Shown here piece after piece: positions 37,277 through 47,102 of a DNA stretch of 64,000 nucleotides. Origin of the DNA: Nitrosopumilus sp. b1 (GTDB lineage Archaea; Thermoproteota; Nitrososphaeria; Nitrososphaerales; Nitrosopumilaceae); assembly GCF_014078545.1 (NCBI RefSeq), contig NZ_MU078737.1, positions 1-64,000 of the forward strand. The letters run 5' to 3'. The translations under genes were made by a program, and so were the position numbers. Every line of letters begins with the position of its first letter. Position 1 is the first letter of the stretch. The notes beneath the pieces are model-generated. The model had not been told where the DNA came from and did no database searches. It was given only the letters and a program-made list of their open reading frames with translations.

Positions 37277-38670
37277 TTTTTTTTGTTAATTGTTGAAAAT
37301 GCTGAAAGTGTAAGTTCGATTCTTCCTTCTAACCCGGCTTTTGCATTAACTCCGGTAATTGAAATTATTTCACCGATACTACATTTGTCAATAAGTCTTG
37401 CTTGATTTCTCCATCCTTTTACCCAAATTTGTCCACTGTCATCTTCAACAAACATTTCTCCTAGTAGAACCATTTCTCCTGTTTTTGTCTGAATCTCACG
37501 TCTTTCGGGAATTTTTAAAACAATTGCCTCTATGCAGTATGATTCTCCAACTTTAACATCTGAAATTTTTGTCCTCGTCTTTTCTCTGGTTGGAATTGAA
37601 GGATCATCATCCACTCTTCTAACAAATGAATCGTTATCAACTGTTATTGCATTACCAAATAACTTTGAAGGCATACATTCAATCATATCTCCTTCAGAGA
37701 ATTGGTTTAGATTTTCTGAAAAATCAGTAATGTTGAATAGATTTTTTCCTTTATCCACACCAATTACCATCTTATTTCCTGATTCGTTGGTTGTTATTGA
37801 AATAATTCTAGCAACAATTGGCTTTATCTCAGAAGTTCCTTCAATATCCATGATTGTGGATTCGTTTCCATGAATTTCTAATCCCTGAGTTCCAGTTTTT
37901 ACCTTTGTACCCAATAATCGTACTTTAGTATTGGGAGCAACAACTTTTGGAATATCCTCATCATTCTTGCCCCAAAGAACAATTCTTGTCGAATTACCAT
38001 CTTTTCCTTTCAATCTCAATCTAAGCGCACTCCCAGGTTGCCCTCTTGAATTTGTAAACTGCATTGAAGTAATAGGGCCATCCAACAAACCAGAAACTAC
38101 TAGATCCTTTTGTCCCTCTTGAATTTCACTGACATCTTTTGTTATTGATTCAATAGATGGAATGGAACTATCTTCGTTTGTTGATTCTATACTAGAACCT
38201 GAGCCTACATTAATTGTGGGTAATCCATTAAAATCTGACTTTACATACGCTTTGATTATCTTGATCAGATCTCCTGGCTTTAATTGATTAATTACAGGAA
38301 GCTTTGCCTTTTCATCCCATAACTTTACACTTGCAGTTGAATCTCCATCATAAACCGTCATAGTTCGTAGAAAGAATGGAGAACCATCTTTTCTTGAATA
38401 TTGTTTTGCTGGTGACATGCTTAACACTCTTGTTTGTAACGAAATTTCTTTCGCTCCTACGTAAAGATCTTTTAAATTCATTTCCGTTTTTGCTGGTTCT
38501 GATAACGTAATCCCATAATCCGAGGCAATTAAAAACAAGGCACCTTGGTCTGTCAAATAACCTGCGCCGATCTTTTCTTTTTTCTGTTTAATCATTTCTT
38601 CAACATCTGTTTTGGAAAGATCAGGTTTTTGCTCCAATAACTTTTCAATTAAACTTTCAAATTCTGACAA
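37273..38670 (-). CDS. Replication protein A-type single-stranded DNA-binding protein
   Basis: 465 residues, TTG start with a TATA-like TTTTTATAG at ~38694-38703 about 27 bp upstream. A short helical N-terminus (SLIEKLLEQKPDLSKTDVEEMI...GAGYLTDQGALFLIASDYGI) is typical of archaeal RPA. At least three OB folds follow, including LSMSPAKQYSRKDGSPFFLRTMTVYDGDSTASVKLWDEKA and RGQPGSALRLRLKG. There is no zinc finger. The gene ends 4 bp into the convergent lhr stop region. Confidence 0.92.
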   Translation of the reverse strand: MSEFESLIEKLLEQKPDLSKTDVEEMIKQKKEKIGAGYLTDQGALFLIASDYGITLSEPAKTEMNLKDLYVGAKEISLQTRVLSMSPAKQYSRKDGSPFFLRTMTVYDGDSTASVKLWDEKAKLPVINQLKPGDLIKIIKAYVKSDFNGLPTINVGSGSSIESTNEDSSIPSIESITKDVSEIQEGQKDLVVSGLLDGPITSMQFTNSRGQPGSALRLRLKGKDGNSTRIVLWGKNDEDIPKVVAPNTKVRLLGTKVKTGTQGLEIHGNESTIMDIEGTSEIKPIVARIISITTNESGNKMVIGVDKGKNLFNITDFSENLNQFSEGDMIECMPSKLFGNAITVDNDSFVRRVDDDPSIPTREKTRTKISDVKVGESYCIEAIVLKIPERREIQTKTGEMVLLGEMFVEDDSGQIWVKGWRNQARLIDKCSIGEIISITGVNAKAGLEGRIELTLSAFSTINKKN

Positions 38671-38741
38671 TCATCAGGTGATATTTTCTCGTACTATAAA
38701 AATTTCATTAACTACATTAGTAAGAAGATCGCAGTTTGAGC

Positions 38742-39683
38742 ATGTTCAGTATTGAAGCAAAATCACTTTCTAAATCTTATAATTCTGTATCTGCTGTTGA
38801 TGGTATTGACATTAATGTTGATTCGGGACAAATTTTTGGTTTTTTGGGTCCAAATGGTGCAGGAAAATCTACTACAATAAAGTTACTTACCACTTTAATT
38901 CCTCCGACTGAAGGAAGCTTACAAATCCTTGGCATAGATGCCATAAAGAATCCATTGGAAGTCCGACAAAAAATTGGTGTTGTTTTACAGGAACCAAGCT
39001 ATGAGCCTAATTTGACCGTAGAAAAATCCATTGAAAAGTATGGAATGATGTGGAATGTTCCTAAAGAAATTAGAAAAATTCGAACAAATGAACTAATCTC
39101 TTATTTTGAACTAGAAGAAATCAGGCATAAAAAAAATGAAGATCTGTCCATAGGACAAAGACGTAGAGTTCAGTTAGCAAGAGAATTCATCCATGATATG
39201 GAGTTGTTGTTTTTGGATGAACCTACAGTTGGGTTAGATCCATATGCACGAAGAAATCTATTAAATTTCTTGAAAAAAAAGGCATCTGAAGGGCTAACTA
39301 TATTTTACACCACCCATGTTTTAACCGAAGCTGAATACCTTTGTGATAATATCGCAATAATAAACAAAGGAAAAATTATGACAATTGATTCTCCTGATGA
39401 TTTAAAGAAAAAATTTGGTAATCAAAAAACAATTAAAATACAAATTTCGTCAATTAAAAAAGAATTACCTTCACTATTTTCAAATATACAAGAATGTAAA
39501 ATTGAATTTAATTCTGGCTCAACCATCACTATCCATTCTGACAAACCTGAACTACTCTTGATGAAAACTCTTCAAATTCTTAATGAAAATAATATAGACA
39601 TTGAGAATTTATCTGCAATACCTACTAGCTTGGAAGACATATTCTTGAAAATGGTAAATAATCATGACTCATCCAATAATTAG
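38742..39683 (+). CDS. ABC-2-type exporter ATP-binding protein
   Basis: 313 residues from the ATG at 38742; an in-frame TTG six bases earlier is possible. Walker A is GPNGAGKST, the Q-loop is VVLQEPSYEPNLT, the signature is LSIGQRRRVQLAREF and Walker B is LLFLDEPTVGLDP with TTHVL as the H-loop. A C-terminal extension (NNIDIENLSAIPTSLEDIFLKM) is of the DrrA/CcmA type. It pairs with the next gene, whose ATG overlaps by 20 nt. Substrate unknown. Confidence 0.93.
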   Translation: MFSIEAKSLSKSYNSVSAVDGIDINVDSGQIFGFLGPNGAGKSTTIKLLTTLIPPTEGSLQILGIDAIKNPLEVRQKIGVVLQEPSYEPNLTVEKSIEKYGMMWNVPKEIRKIRTNELISYFELEEIRHKKNEDLSIGQRRRVQLAREFIHDMELLFLDEPTVGLDPYARRNLLNFLKKKASEGLTIFYTTHVLTEAEYLCDNIAIINKGKIMTIDSPDDLKKKFGNQKTIKIQISSIKKELPSLFSNIQECKIEFNSGSTITIHSDKPELLLMKTLQILNENNIDIENLSAIPTSLEDIFLKMVNNHDSSNN

Positions 39684-40428
39684 ACTAGTTAATAGAAATC
39701 TCACGATTTCTATAAACCCTGGATTCCTAATCTGGCAAGTAGTTTTCCCATTGATCTATATTTTCATTGCAGGTTTTGCGTACACATCATTAATTGATAC
39801 AGTACCTTTTGAAAACAAAAATCTTGATTATCCGTCATTTCTTGCTACGGGAATGATTGGTTTTAACATTATGAATAGCACACTAGTTTCTGGAATAATT
39901 ATCTGGAATGATCGACGTCATGGTATGTTTGAACAAATCATGTCAGGACCTTTTACTAGAGTTCACTATATTTTGAGCAATGTTATAACAATTGGAATTG
40001 TTGGCATGATAAGTGCCACATTAATAGCTCTTGTTGGTTTTCCAATTTTTTTTCAATCCATTGATTTTAATTTTATTACAATTCCAATTCTAATCTTTGC
40101 TGCAATAACTGGTTCTGTTTTGTTTGGTTCTATAGCATCAATTATTTCTACTAGGCTTCGCTCAAGTGAGGGATTTAATGTAATAATTAATACTGTGTTT
40201 TTATTTTTTGCATTTGTAAGTACCGCATTTTATCCTGCTTCAGGTGCCCCGCCAATTCTAGCCGCAGCATTTTACATTAATCCATTAACTTATCTTGTTG
40301 ATATTATAAGGGCTGGAATATTTGGTTCAATCACAAGTTTTGTACTTGTTGAAATGGGAATATTGGTAACTCTAGCAAGTATATTATTTGTCATTGCAAC
40401 ACGACAACTAACAAAATTAGATTTTTGA
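39664..40428 (+). CDS. ABC-2-type exporter permease
   Basis: 254 residues with six hydrophobic segments. The N-terminus (IIRLVNRNLTISINPGFLIWQVVFPLIYIFIAGFAY) and the later PASGAPPILAAAFYINPLTYLVDIIRAGIFG are the DrrB/NodJ-like ABC-2 signature. It would form a homodimer with the ATPase before it. No substrate marker is nearby; drug, lipid or polysaccharide export are all possible. Confidence 0.92.
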   Translation: MTHPIIRLVNRNLTISINPGFLIWQVVFPLIYIFIAGFAYTSLIDTVPFENKNLDYPSFLATGMIGFNIMNSTLVSGIIIWNDRRHGMFEQIMSGPFTRVHYILSNVITIGIVGMISATLIALVGFPIFFQSIDFNFITIPILIFAAITGSVLFGSIASIISTRLRSSEGFNVIINTVFLFFAFVSTAFYPASGAPPILAAAFYINPLTYLVDIIRAGIFGSITSFVLVEMGILVTLASILFVIATRQLTKLDF

Positions 40429-40435
40429 AGAAAAA

Positions 40436-40508
40436 TAGCCCGAGGCAGATTCGAACTGCCGTCAAGGGCTCCAAAGGCCCCTATGCTTGACCTCTACACT
40501 ATCGGGCT
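40436..40508 (-). tRNA. tRNA-Gln(TTG)
   Basis: On the minus strand the acceptor stem AGCCCGA/TCGGGCT closes a 73-nt cloverleaf. The anticodon loop CTTTGGA gives TTG. The T loop is TTCGAAT. The discriminator is A and CCA is not encoded. GatD and GatE, which complete Gln-tRNA by transamidation, are in the same window. Confidence 0.94.
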
Positions 40509-40533
40509 AATGAAGAACTGAATTTTTTATCCC

Positions 40534-41607
40534 TTAATGATATTTTCTATTTTGAATGATTTTTACCAACTTTCTTCGACTATTTTTTCTTAATTCAATT
40601 ATTTGTTCAAGTTTGTCAAATGGGTCTTCCATATTCTTTAGTTCATTTTTTGCCCGTTTCTTACTTATTTGATTTAAAAGTAGTTTTTCTGATTTTCTAG
40701 CAATAATATTTGGATTCCTTTCCCTAATCACTAGCTTCTTTCTAACCAAGTATTCTTCAATTAAATTTGGTACTGCATTAAATGAAATTGTGGGAACACC
40801 TAATAATGCAGCTTCTGCAGTCATTGTCCCTCCTGACCCAATAAACACATTTGTATTTTCTAATAATTGCTTACCATCATATGACATTGTTAAAATCTTA
40901 ATATCATCTCCAAAATTTTTTCTCAAATTTTTTGCCTGTGACTGATATCTACATGAAATTACTATGTTCAAATCTCCAAATTTCTTTAGAAGAGCTTTTA
41001 CAAGAGGAATTATCATGTTATTTTTTTTTGAATATGATGCATATTCTTCTTCAATTCTAACAAGAATTGTTTTTTTTGATGTATTATACGGCAATTTTAT
41101 TTTATTATCTATTATTCGCTTTGAAATTGATGCTGCATCGATTGCTCGATATTGAATTATGTCTTTTTCTTTTATACCAAATTTTGTAAATTCATTTTTT
41201 GGAATAATCCATGGAATAAGTAATTTCTGAATTAAAGGTAATGATAACTTCATCACTGCATCCGCATGAGGAGAATCAGAAAAAACAATATGATAAATCC
41301 CTAAACCAAATGATACTCTACTTGCCTCGGGCGAACAAAAACTAACGACACAATTTGGAGAATAATCCTCAATAATTTTAGACAATTCTGCCATTCTCTT
41401 AATACTAGCTCTTAGCTTTTCAGATTTTTCGCCACCTCCATGTTTCCCTACAACTTTTAGAGGAAAATGTCTGATTTGTGCAAGAGAAGTAACTTCATTA
41501 TAATTGCGTGTTGTACATAGAATGTCATGATTTTTGCGTAATTTCTTTATCATTGGTTCAAAAAAGAGTAATTGTTTAGGAGTTAGAATATCAAACCAGA
41601 TTTTCAA
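40534..41607 (-). CDS. DUF354 family protein (glycosyltransferase-like fold)
   Basis: 357 residues, TTG start. The start KIWFDILTPKQLLFFEPMIKKLRKNHDILCTTRNYNEV, the GKHGGGEKSEKLRAS stretch, HIVFSDSPHADAV, and GSGGTMTAEAALLGVPTISF match DUF354, proteins of archaea and some bacteria with a GT-B-like two-domain form. The GGTMTAEAALLGVP part resembles a sugar-nucleotide binding site. The C-terminus is very basic. No donor or acceptor is known. Confidence 0.8.
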   Translation of the reverse strand: MKIWFDILTPKQLLFFEPMIKKLRKNHDILCTTRNYNEVTSLAQIRHFPLKVVGKHGGGEKSEKLRASIKRMAELSKIIEDYSPNCVVSFCSPEASRVSFGLGIYHIVFSDSPHADAVMKLSLPLIQKLLIPWIIPKNEFTKFGIKEKDIIQYRAIDAASISKRIIDNKIKLPYNTSKKTILVRIEEEYASYSKKNNMIIPLVKALLKKFGDLNIVISCRYQSQAKNLRKNFGDDIKILTMSYDGKQLLENTNVFIGSGGTMTAEAALLGVPTISFNAVPNLIEEYLVRKKLVIRERNPNIIARKSEKLLLNQISKKRAKNELKNMEDPFDKLEQIIELRKNSRRKLVKIIQNRKYH

Positions 41608-41671
41608 GCATTTTGGGTAGATTTTGATACTTCAATAAGTTTTTCTTGGTCTAATTACCCACCTCATAGGT

Positions 41672-42811
41672 ATGGGGGGAGCCAAAGTAGTTGTATATGG
41701 TTTGAGTACCGAAGGATATTCCCTGGCCTGTCAAATGGCAATAAAAGGAGCAGATGTCCATATCATTGATGAATCTACCCCATCTGCAATATCACTAAAA
41801 TCAGAAATTGCAAAAACATATCCAAATGTTTCAGCACTAAAAGAAGATGAACCACTACTGGCAATGGAGCCAATCGATGTAGCAATTTCTAAAGCTCAAT
41901 ATCTCTTCTTTACCCCAAGAATTCGAAAAACTGGGCAAGATACGAAAACTGAAATTCATTCTAAATTCAAAGATGCAGCAGCCTCTTTAAAAAAAAGTAG
42001 TTCAATCATTTACACTTTACCAACAGGTTTTGGAGGAAACAATGAAAACATATCTTTGCTGGAGCATGTTACTGGATTTGAAGTTGGTAAATCAATCTTC
42101 TATTATTACCTCCCTGTAGTTGATGCTAATAAATTACCTTCAGTTATTGGCTCATTTAATGGAAATGAAGATTCTAAACTATTAGAGCTTCTAATAACCG
42201 GTAAAAAATCTAAAAGATTTGTTGCATTATCATCAGCAGAGCATTTTCATGCAATTGATATTTTATCCCAGTTTTCAAGTTTGTGCAGCATACTAGAAGT
42301 CTGTAAATTTGCTCAAGATGAAATAACAAAAACAGATCTATCATCAGATCAATTCCAAAACATCTTTTTGGATGACATGATTAATGGGTTATATGATTTA
42401 CGATCCTTAGGAACTTCTTTTGAAGGTGCAAACACCTTGATGTATCTAATTAATGGTGGAATTAAAGGAATTGACGGATACATTAAACGGTTAATTGACG
42501 AGATTCGAGCTACTCTTAAGAAAAATGATTTGAAAGCTAGTAGGACAAAAATTGCTATTTCGTGGACTTTAGATCAGCACGAAATGCGTGGAGATAAAAT
42601 AGAAATGCTCCAAAATTTGACTGCAAGACTACGTGATTATATTGGTGACGTTGAGGCATACGAAGATCCTAATTTTGATCTATTTCATAGCGATAAAACA
42701 ACAATTGTAGTGGCATGCTCAGTTGAAGATTTTGAAAATATTGAGAAAAAGAAAAAGGACAGTGATTTAATTATTATTAAAGCTAATCCAATATGCGAAA
42801 TAATCCAATAG
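41672..42811 (+). CDS. Rossmann-like protein of unknown function
   Basis: 379 residues. The start AKVVVYGLSTEGYSLACQMAIKGADVHIIDES is a nucleotide-binding Rossmann turn (GLSTEG) with an acidic end of strand 2, as in sugar-nucleotide or 6-phosphogluconate dehydrogenase-like enzymes. A helical middle (about 190-300) resembles their dimer domain, including LIDEIRATLKKNDLKASRTKIAISW. I see no catalytic Cys or Lys of UDP-sugar dehydrogenases. I do not recognise a named family; it may be lineage-specific. It sits just before grpE with 31 bp between. Confidence 0.6.
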   Translation: MGGAKVVVYGLSTEGYSLACQMAIKGADVHIIDESTPSAISLKSEIAKTYPNVSALKEDEPLLAMEPIDVAISKAQYLFFTPRIRKTGQDTKTEIHSKFKDAAASLKKSSSIIYTLPTGFGGNNENISLLEHVTGFEVGKSIFYYYLPVVDANKLPSVIGSFNGNEDSKLLELLITGKKSKRFVALSSAEHFHAIDILSQFSSLCSILEVCKFAQDEITKTDLSSDQFQNIFLDDMINGLYDLRSLGTSFEGANTLMYLINGGIKGIDGYIKRLIDEIRATLKKNDLKASRTKIAISWTLDQHEMRGDKIEMLQNLTARLRDYIGDVEAYEDPNFDLFHSDKTTIVVACSVEDFENIEKKKKDSDLIIIKANPICEIIQ

Positions 42812-42842
42812 AAATAATATCGGATGAGGCGATTGAATTTAA

Positions 42843-43412
42843 ATGTCTGAAGATGATAAAAATGAAGTAAAATTAGATTTTTCAGAAGATGATGAAACTA
42901 CTACCACTGAAAAGGAAAGTCGTGAAGAGGAATCTAATACTTCGGAAATTATAGTACAACTAACAGAATCATTAAACATAGAAAAACAAAAATCCCTTGA
43001 TCTAGAAAATAAGTTAAAAAGAGTCTTTGCCGATTTTCAAAATTTAGAAAAAAAATCCCAAACTGAGATAAAAAATTCAGTCAATAATCTTATTGATAAA
43101 TTTTTTCTAGATTTTTTGCAAATATATGATGATTTTATTAGAGCAAAGAATGCATATTCAGAAAATAAAATTGATACCACCGGTTTAGATTCAATTCTAA
43201 AAAATATGGATGCTCTCTTAAGTAAAAATGGTATAGTGCCAATTGATGCATTAGGCGAAATATTTGATCCTAATCTTCACGAAGCTATATCGATCAAGGA
43301 GGATCCCTCATTGGATGATGATACAATTACAAAAGAAATCAGGAAAGGATATATTTCTCATAATAGAGTTATTAGGCCAACATTAGTAGAAATATCAAAA
43401 AAACAAAAATGA
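42843..43412 (+). CDS. grpE: Nucleotide exchange factor GrpE
   Basis: 189 residues. An acidic disordered N-terminus leads into a long coiled coil ([26 protein letters not shown]), then the four-helix and beta-wing region with [35 protein letters not shown] and a C-terminal [19 protein letters not shown], the GrpE signature. It opens the ADP-bound DnaK. A TATA-like AATAATAT lies about 25 bp before the ATG. First gene of grpE-dnaK-dnaJ. Confidence 0.95.
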   Translation: MSEDDKNEVKLDFSEDDETTTTEKESREEESNTSEIIVQLTESLNIEKQKSLDLENKLKRVFADFQNLEKKSQTEIKNSVNNLIDKFFLDFLQIYDDFIRAKNAYSENKIDTTGLDSILKNMDALLSKNGIVPIDALGEIFDPNLHEAISIKEDPSLDDDTITKEIRKGYISHNRVIRPTLVEISKKQK

Positions 43413-43425
43413 GAAGGTGAAAAAA

Positions 43426-45276
43426 ATGGCAAAAATTATTGGTATAGATTTGGGAACAAGCAATTCGGCTGCGGCTGTAATTATGGGTGGAAAACCAACC
43501 ATTGTACCAGCTGCAGAGGGTACAACCGTTGGTGGCAAAGCCTTCCCTTCAGTGGTTGCATTTTCTAAGGATGGGGATCTTCTCGTAGGTGAACCTGCAC
43601 GTAGACAGGCAGTTACAAATCCTGCCAACACAATTGTTGCAGCAAAAAGAAAAATGGGTACGGACCATATTTTTAAAATTCGTGATAAAGAGTACAAACC
43701 TCAGCAAATTTCTGCATTCATATTACAAAAAATAAAAAAAGATGCAGAAGCATTTACAGGAGATAAAGTAGAGAAAGCAGTAATCACAGTTCCTGCATAT
43801 TTTGATGATAATCAACGTCAGGCTACAAAAGATGCTGGTACTATAGCAGGTTTGGATGTTGTTCGAATTATCAATGAACCAACTGCAGCATCATTAGCAT
43901 TTGGTCTTGATAAAGCCAAAGAAGACATGAAAATTCTGGTCTTTGACTTTGGTGGAGGAACTCTTGATGTAACTATAATGGAAATGGGTGGAGGCGTCTT
44001 TGAAGTCATGAGTACTTCTGGAGACACTCAATTAGGCGGTACCGATATGGATAAAACTCTAATTGATTATGTGGTTGATCAATTCAAGAAAAAAGAAGGA
44101 ATTGATTTATCTGCTGATAACACAGCAATGACAAGAATACGAGAAGCAGCAGAAAAAGCAAAGATCGAACTTTCCACTGTTATGGAGACTGACATTAATT
44201 TACCATTTATTGCTCATGATCCATCATCTGGATCAAAAAATCTTGAATTAAGATTAACTAGAGCCAAACTAGAAGAATTGATTAACCCAATTGTGGAAAA
44301 ATGTAAGCCTTCAATAGAAAAAGCACTAGAGGATGCAAAATTAACAAAATCTGATATCTCAAAAATAGTAATGGTTGGCGGACCAACTAGAATTCCACTT
44401 GTGAAAAAATTTGTTGGTTCAGTATTAGGTAAAGAGCCTGAATCTGGAGTTGATCCAATGGAAGCAGTTGCTATGGGTGCTGCAATTCAAGCAGGAATTA
44501 TTGGTGGAGATGTAACAAGTGATATAGTTTTACTAGATGTCACTCCACTAACTTTGGGAATAGAAACATTAGGAGGAGTTAGAGAGCCATTAATTGAAAG
44601 AAACACAACTATTCCAACTTCTAAAAGCAAGGTGTTTACTACTGCAGCTGATAATCAAACAGCAGTTACAATTCACGTAGTTCAAGGTGAAAGACCTATG
44701 GCTGCTGATAATGTATCTCTTGGAAGCTTTAATCTTACTGATTTGCCGCCTGCACCACGTGGTGTTCCTCAGATAGAAGTCAAATTTGATATTGATGCTA
44801 ACGGAATTATCAATGTAACTGCAAAAGACTTAGGTACCCAGAAAGAAGCAAAAATTACAATTGAATCTTCATCAAAATTATCTGAAGATGAAATTGAAAA
44901 ATTACGTCAAGATGCGGAAAAATTTGCTGACGAAGACAAAAAGAAAAAAGAAAAAATTGATCTGCGAAACGAAGCTGAAAGTTATATCTATACTACTGAA
45001 AAACTTGTAAATCATGATCTTAAAGATAAAATCTCCCAAGAACAAGGAATCAAAGTTACTGATGCAATCAAAGAAGTACGGGAAGTACTTGATAAAGATA
45101 CCACAGAATTAAAATCTAAATTGGATGCCCTCAAAACAATTGTGAATGAAATTACTACGGAATTGTACAAAAATGTCTCTCCTCCTCCAGGTGAGCAATC
45201 ACAAAATAATGAACAACAATCGAATCAAAATACATCTGAAACTAAAGAAAACTCTGATTCAAAAACATCAAATTAG
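43426..45276 (+). CDS. dnaK: Chaperone DnaK (Hsp70)
   Basis: 616 residues from the ATG at 43426, preceded at 6 bp by a GAAGGTGA Shine-Dalgarno (43412-43419); the GTG at 43417 lies inside that site, so it is unlikely as a start. The ATPase domain begins [17 protein letters not shown] and has [17 protein letters not shown] and [15 protein letters not shown]. The linker [18 protein letters not shown] leads to the substrate domain. The C-terminus is Gln/Asn/Ser-rich. Bacterial-type Hsp70 in mesophilic archaea is known and thought to be acquired. Confidence 0.97.
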   Translation: MAKIIGIDLGTSNSAAAVIMGGKPTIVPAAEGTTVGGKAFPSVVAFSKDGDLLVGEPARRQAVTNPANTIVAAKRKMGTDHIFKIRDKEYKPQQISAFILQKIKKDAEAFTGDKVEKAVITVPAYFDDNQRQATKDAGTIAGLDVVRIINEPTAASLAFGLDKAKEDMKILVFDFGGGTLDVTIMEMGGGVFEVMSTSGDTQLGGTDMDKTLIDYVVDQFKKKEGIDLSADNTAMTRIREAAEKAKIELSTVMETDINLPFIAHDPSSGSKNLELRLTRAKLEELINPIVEKCKPSIEKALEDAKLTKSDISKIVMVGGPTRIPLVKKFVGSVLGKEPESGVDPMEAVAMGAAIQAGIIGGDVTSDIVLLDVTPLTLGIETLGGVREPLIERNTTIPTSKSKVFTTAADNQTAVTIHVVQGERPMAADNVSLGSFNLTDLPPAPRGVPQIEVKFDIDANGIINVTAKDLGTQKEAKITIESSSKLSEDEIEKLRQDAEKFADEDKKKKEKIDLRNEAESYIYTTEKLVNHDLKDKISQEQGIKVTDAIKEVREVLDKDTTELKSKLDALKTIVNEITTELYKNVSPPPGEQSQNNEQQSNQNTSETKENSDSKTSN

Positions 45277-45310
45277 TTAATTTATACTTCATAGATACAA
45301 GGTATTGGCA

Positions 45311-46405
45311 ATGAGCAGTAAACGTGATTATTATGCAGTTTTAGGAGTTTCAAAATCTGCCTCAGCTAGCGAAATTAAATCACAATATCGAAAATTAGCA
45401 TTAAAATTCCATCCTGATAGAAACAAGTCTGCAGAGGCATCAGAACATTTCAAAGAAATTTCAGAAGCTTATGCAGTATTGTCAGATTCTGAAAAAAGAA
45501 AAACATATGATCAGTATGGGCATGCCGGTGTTGATGGAAAATACAGTACAGATGATATCTTTAGAGGTGCAAGTGGAAACTTTAATGATGTTTTCAATGA
45601 TCTCTTTGGAGGATCAGGCGGTGGTTTTGATTCTATCTTTGACACGTTATTTGGAAATAGACGTGGATTTAATCAATATAGGCAGCAGAAAGGTGCTGAT
45701 TTGCTATATGAAACCTCAATTACTTTAGAAGACGTTTTACATGGAAAAAAAATTGACATTGATCTGAAAAAAGATATTGAGTGCGATGTTTGTGGTGCAT
45801 CAGGTTGTGCTCCAAGTTCAAATAAAAAATCATGTAGTTCATGTAATGGTCAAGGACAATTACGGAAAACCAGAAAAATGGGATTTGCATCGTTTGTAAC
45901 AGTTGAACCATGTAATTCTTGTAAAGGTCAGGGAACAATTATAGAAAAACCATGTAATGCATGCAATGGTAAGGGAACAAAAAAAGGCTCAAAGCATCTT
46001 AGTTTTGATTTACCTCCAGGAATAGATAATGGTGATTACACAATTCAGGGTGAAGGAGAATATGTTCCAGATGGGATTAGTGGGGATCTTATAGTTCGGG
46101 TGAGAGTTCAATCACATCAAAAATTCAAACGTGATGGTAGAGATATTTTCTTTGATCAAGAAATTTCTATGATTGATGCGGCTCTAGGTAGGGAGATGGT
46201 TGTACCAACATTAGACGGTGAAGAAAAAATAAAGATTGAAAATGGAAGTCAACCAAATACTATACTAAAATTGAAAGGTAAAGGTGTTCCTTTTCATAAT
46301 TCATCAAGAGGAGATCAGTATGTACGATTAGTGATAAACATTCCTAAAAAACTGAATAACCATCAAAAAAATTTACTAAAAGAATTTGAGGAATCCTTTA
46401 ACTAA
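45311..46405 (+). CDS. dnaJ: Chaperone DnaJ (Hsp40)
   Basis: 364 residues from the ATG at 45311; an in-frame TTG two codons upstream is less likely. The J domain contains HPD in [23 protein letters not shown]-rich region follows ([30 protein letters not shown]). The zinc domain has four CxxC-type motifs: [24 protein letters not shown] and CNACNGKG. The C-terminal beta domains have [20 protein letters not shown] 34-bp gap follows dnaK. Confidence 0.96.
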   Translation: MSSKRDYYAVLGVSKSASASEIKSQYRKLALKFHPDRNKSAEASEHFKEISEAYAVLSDSEKRKTYDQYGHAGVDGKYSTDDIFRGASGNFNDVFNDLFGGSGGGFDSIFDTLFGNRRGFNQYRQQKGADLLYETSITLEDVLHGKKIDIDLKKDIECDVCGASGCAPSSNKKSCSSCNGQGQLRKTRKMGFASFVTVEPCNSCKGQGTIIEKPCNACNGKGTKKGSKHLSFDLPPGIDNGDYTIQGEGEYVPDGISGDLIVRVRVQSHQKFKRDGRDIFFDQEISMIDAALGREMVVPTLDGEEKIKIENGSQPNTILKLKGKGVPFHNSSRGDQYVRLVINIPKKLNNHQKNLLKEFEESFN

Positions 46406-46410
46406 TTTCA

Positions 46411-46572
46411 TTATTCTTTGATTCTTCTTAACTCTATTTCATGACCTTCTCTTACATGTATGGCATGACTGGTTTTGATTACTTCTCCAATTTTATCGTC
46501 CGAATAATACTTCATGTTATATCTTCCAAGAACTTTTTTACAATTGTTACAGTAAATTTCTCTAAATTCCAT
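46411..46572 (-). CDS. Small conserved-looking protein with one CxxC, 53 aa
   Basis: The minus strand encodes MEFREIYCNNCKKVLGRYNM, then KYYSDDKIGEVIKTSHAIHV and REGHEIELRRIKE. A single CNNC and two His could bind one metal, perhaps as a dimer, or it may be a half zinc ribbon. It ends 5 bp past the dnaJ stop on the other strand. A plus-strand ORF lies opposite it but has no plausible protein features. Function unknown. Confidence 0.55.
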   Translation of the reverse strand: MEFREIYCNNCKKVLGRYNMKYYSDDKIGEVIKTSHAIHVREGHEIELRRIKE

Positions 46573-46663
46573 ATAAGCAAATTACAAAATGTTGATTTGT
46601 ATTTGTATCTGTATCTAATTTGAACAATAAAGAAACTTATTCTAGATTCCTAAATTCTACGAT

Positions 46664-46748
46664 GCGGGAGTCGCCCAGCCTGGTCAAAGGCGTAAGGTTC
46701 AGATCCTTATCTCCTAGGAGTTCGTGGGTTCAAATCCCACTTCCCGCA
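46664..46748 (+). tRNA. tRNA-Leu(CAG)
   Basis: The acceptor stem GCGGGAG/TTCCCGC, a long variable arm (CTCCTAGGAG) and an 85-nt length fit a class II tRNA. The anticodon stem AAGG/CCTT (loop TTCAGAT) gives CAG, Leu. The discriminator A is followed by CCA in the genome (46749-46751), unlike the other two tRNAs here. Confidence 0.95.
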
Positions 46749-46811
46749 CCATATCCCTAAAATTCGTATAATAATGAACAACTTTAAACCATAGTAAATT
46801 CATCATGATTT

Positions 46812-47066
46812 ATGGGCAAAGTAATTCGAGTTGGCGGCAGAGGAACTTCTAGACGAGTTTCTGACAAATCCGAAGACAATTGGTCTGGCGAAGACTTCAA
46901 AGAGTATCAACGCAAACGAAAAGAAGCTTTGGGAGATGCTTATGTTACTGTAGGACGAGGAACTACAAAGATTAAACTAAGCGATCTTAAAGAATCAAAA
47001 TCAACATCAACAAAGGGACGATACGTCTCCATGGGCCGTGGAACAGGTAGACGAAAATTAGATTAG
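46812..47066 (+). CDS. Small basic protein with three GRGT motifs, 84 aa
   Basis: 84 residues, ATG start. Three copies of a short motif are visible: IRVGGRGTSRRV near the start, YVTVGRGTTKIKL in the middle and YVSMGRGTGRRKL at the end, with charged, helical stretches between them. The lysine/arginine content suggests nucleic-acid or ribosome binding, which is inference. No zinc ligands or transmembrane segment. No family recognised. Confidence 0.6.
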   Translation: MGKVIRVGGRGTSRRVSDKSEDNWSGEDFKEYQRKRKEALGDAYVTVGRGTTKIKLSDLKESKSTSTKGRYVSMGRGTGRRKLD

Positions 47067-47102
47067 AAATATCTATTCTAATTTCTATAATGTTTTCGAT
47101 TT

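Noticed and set aside
43417-43425. GTG at 43417 as the dnaK start
   Set aside because: It lies within the Shine-Dalgarno stretch GAAGGTGA; the ATG at 43426 gives the family N-terminus.
46441-46623. Plus-strand ORF opposite the 53-residue CxxC protein
   Set aside because: The minus-strand frame has better composition and a CNNC motif; the plus-strand one looks like random AT-rich reading.
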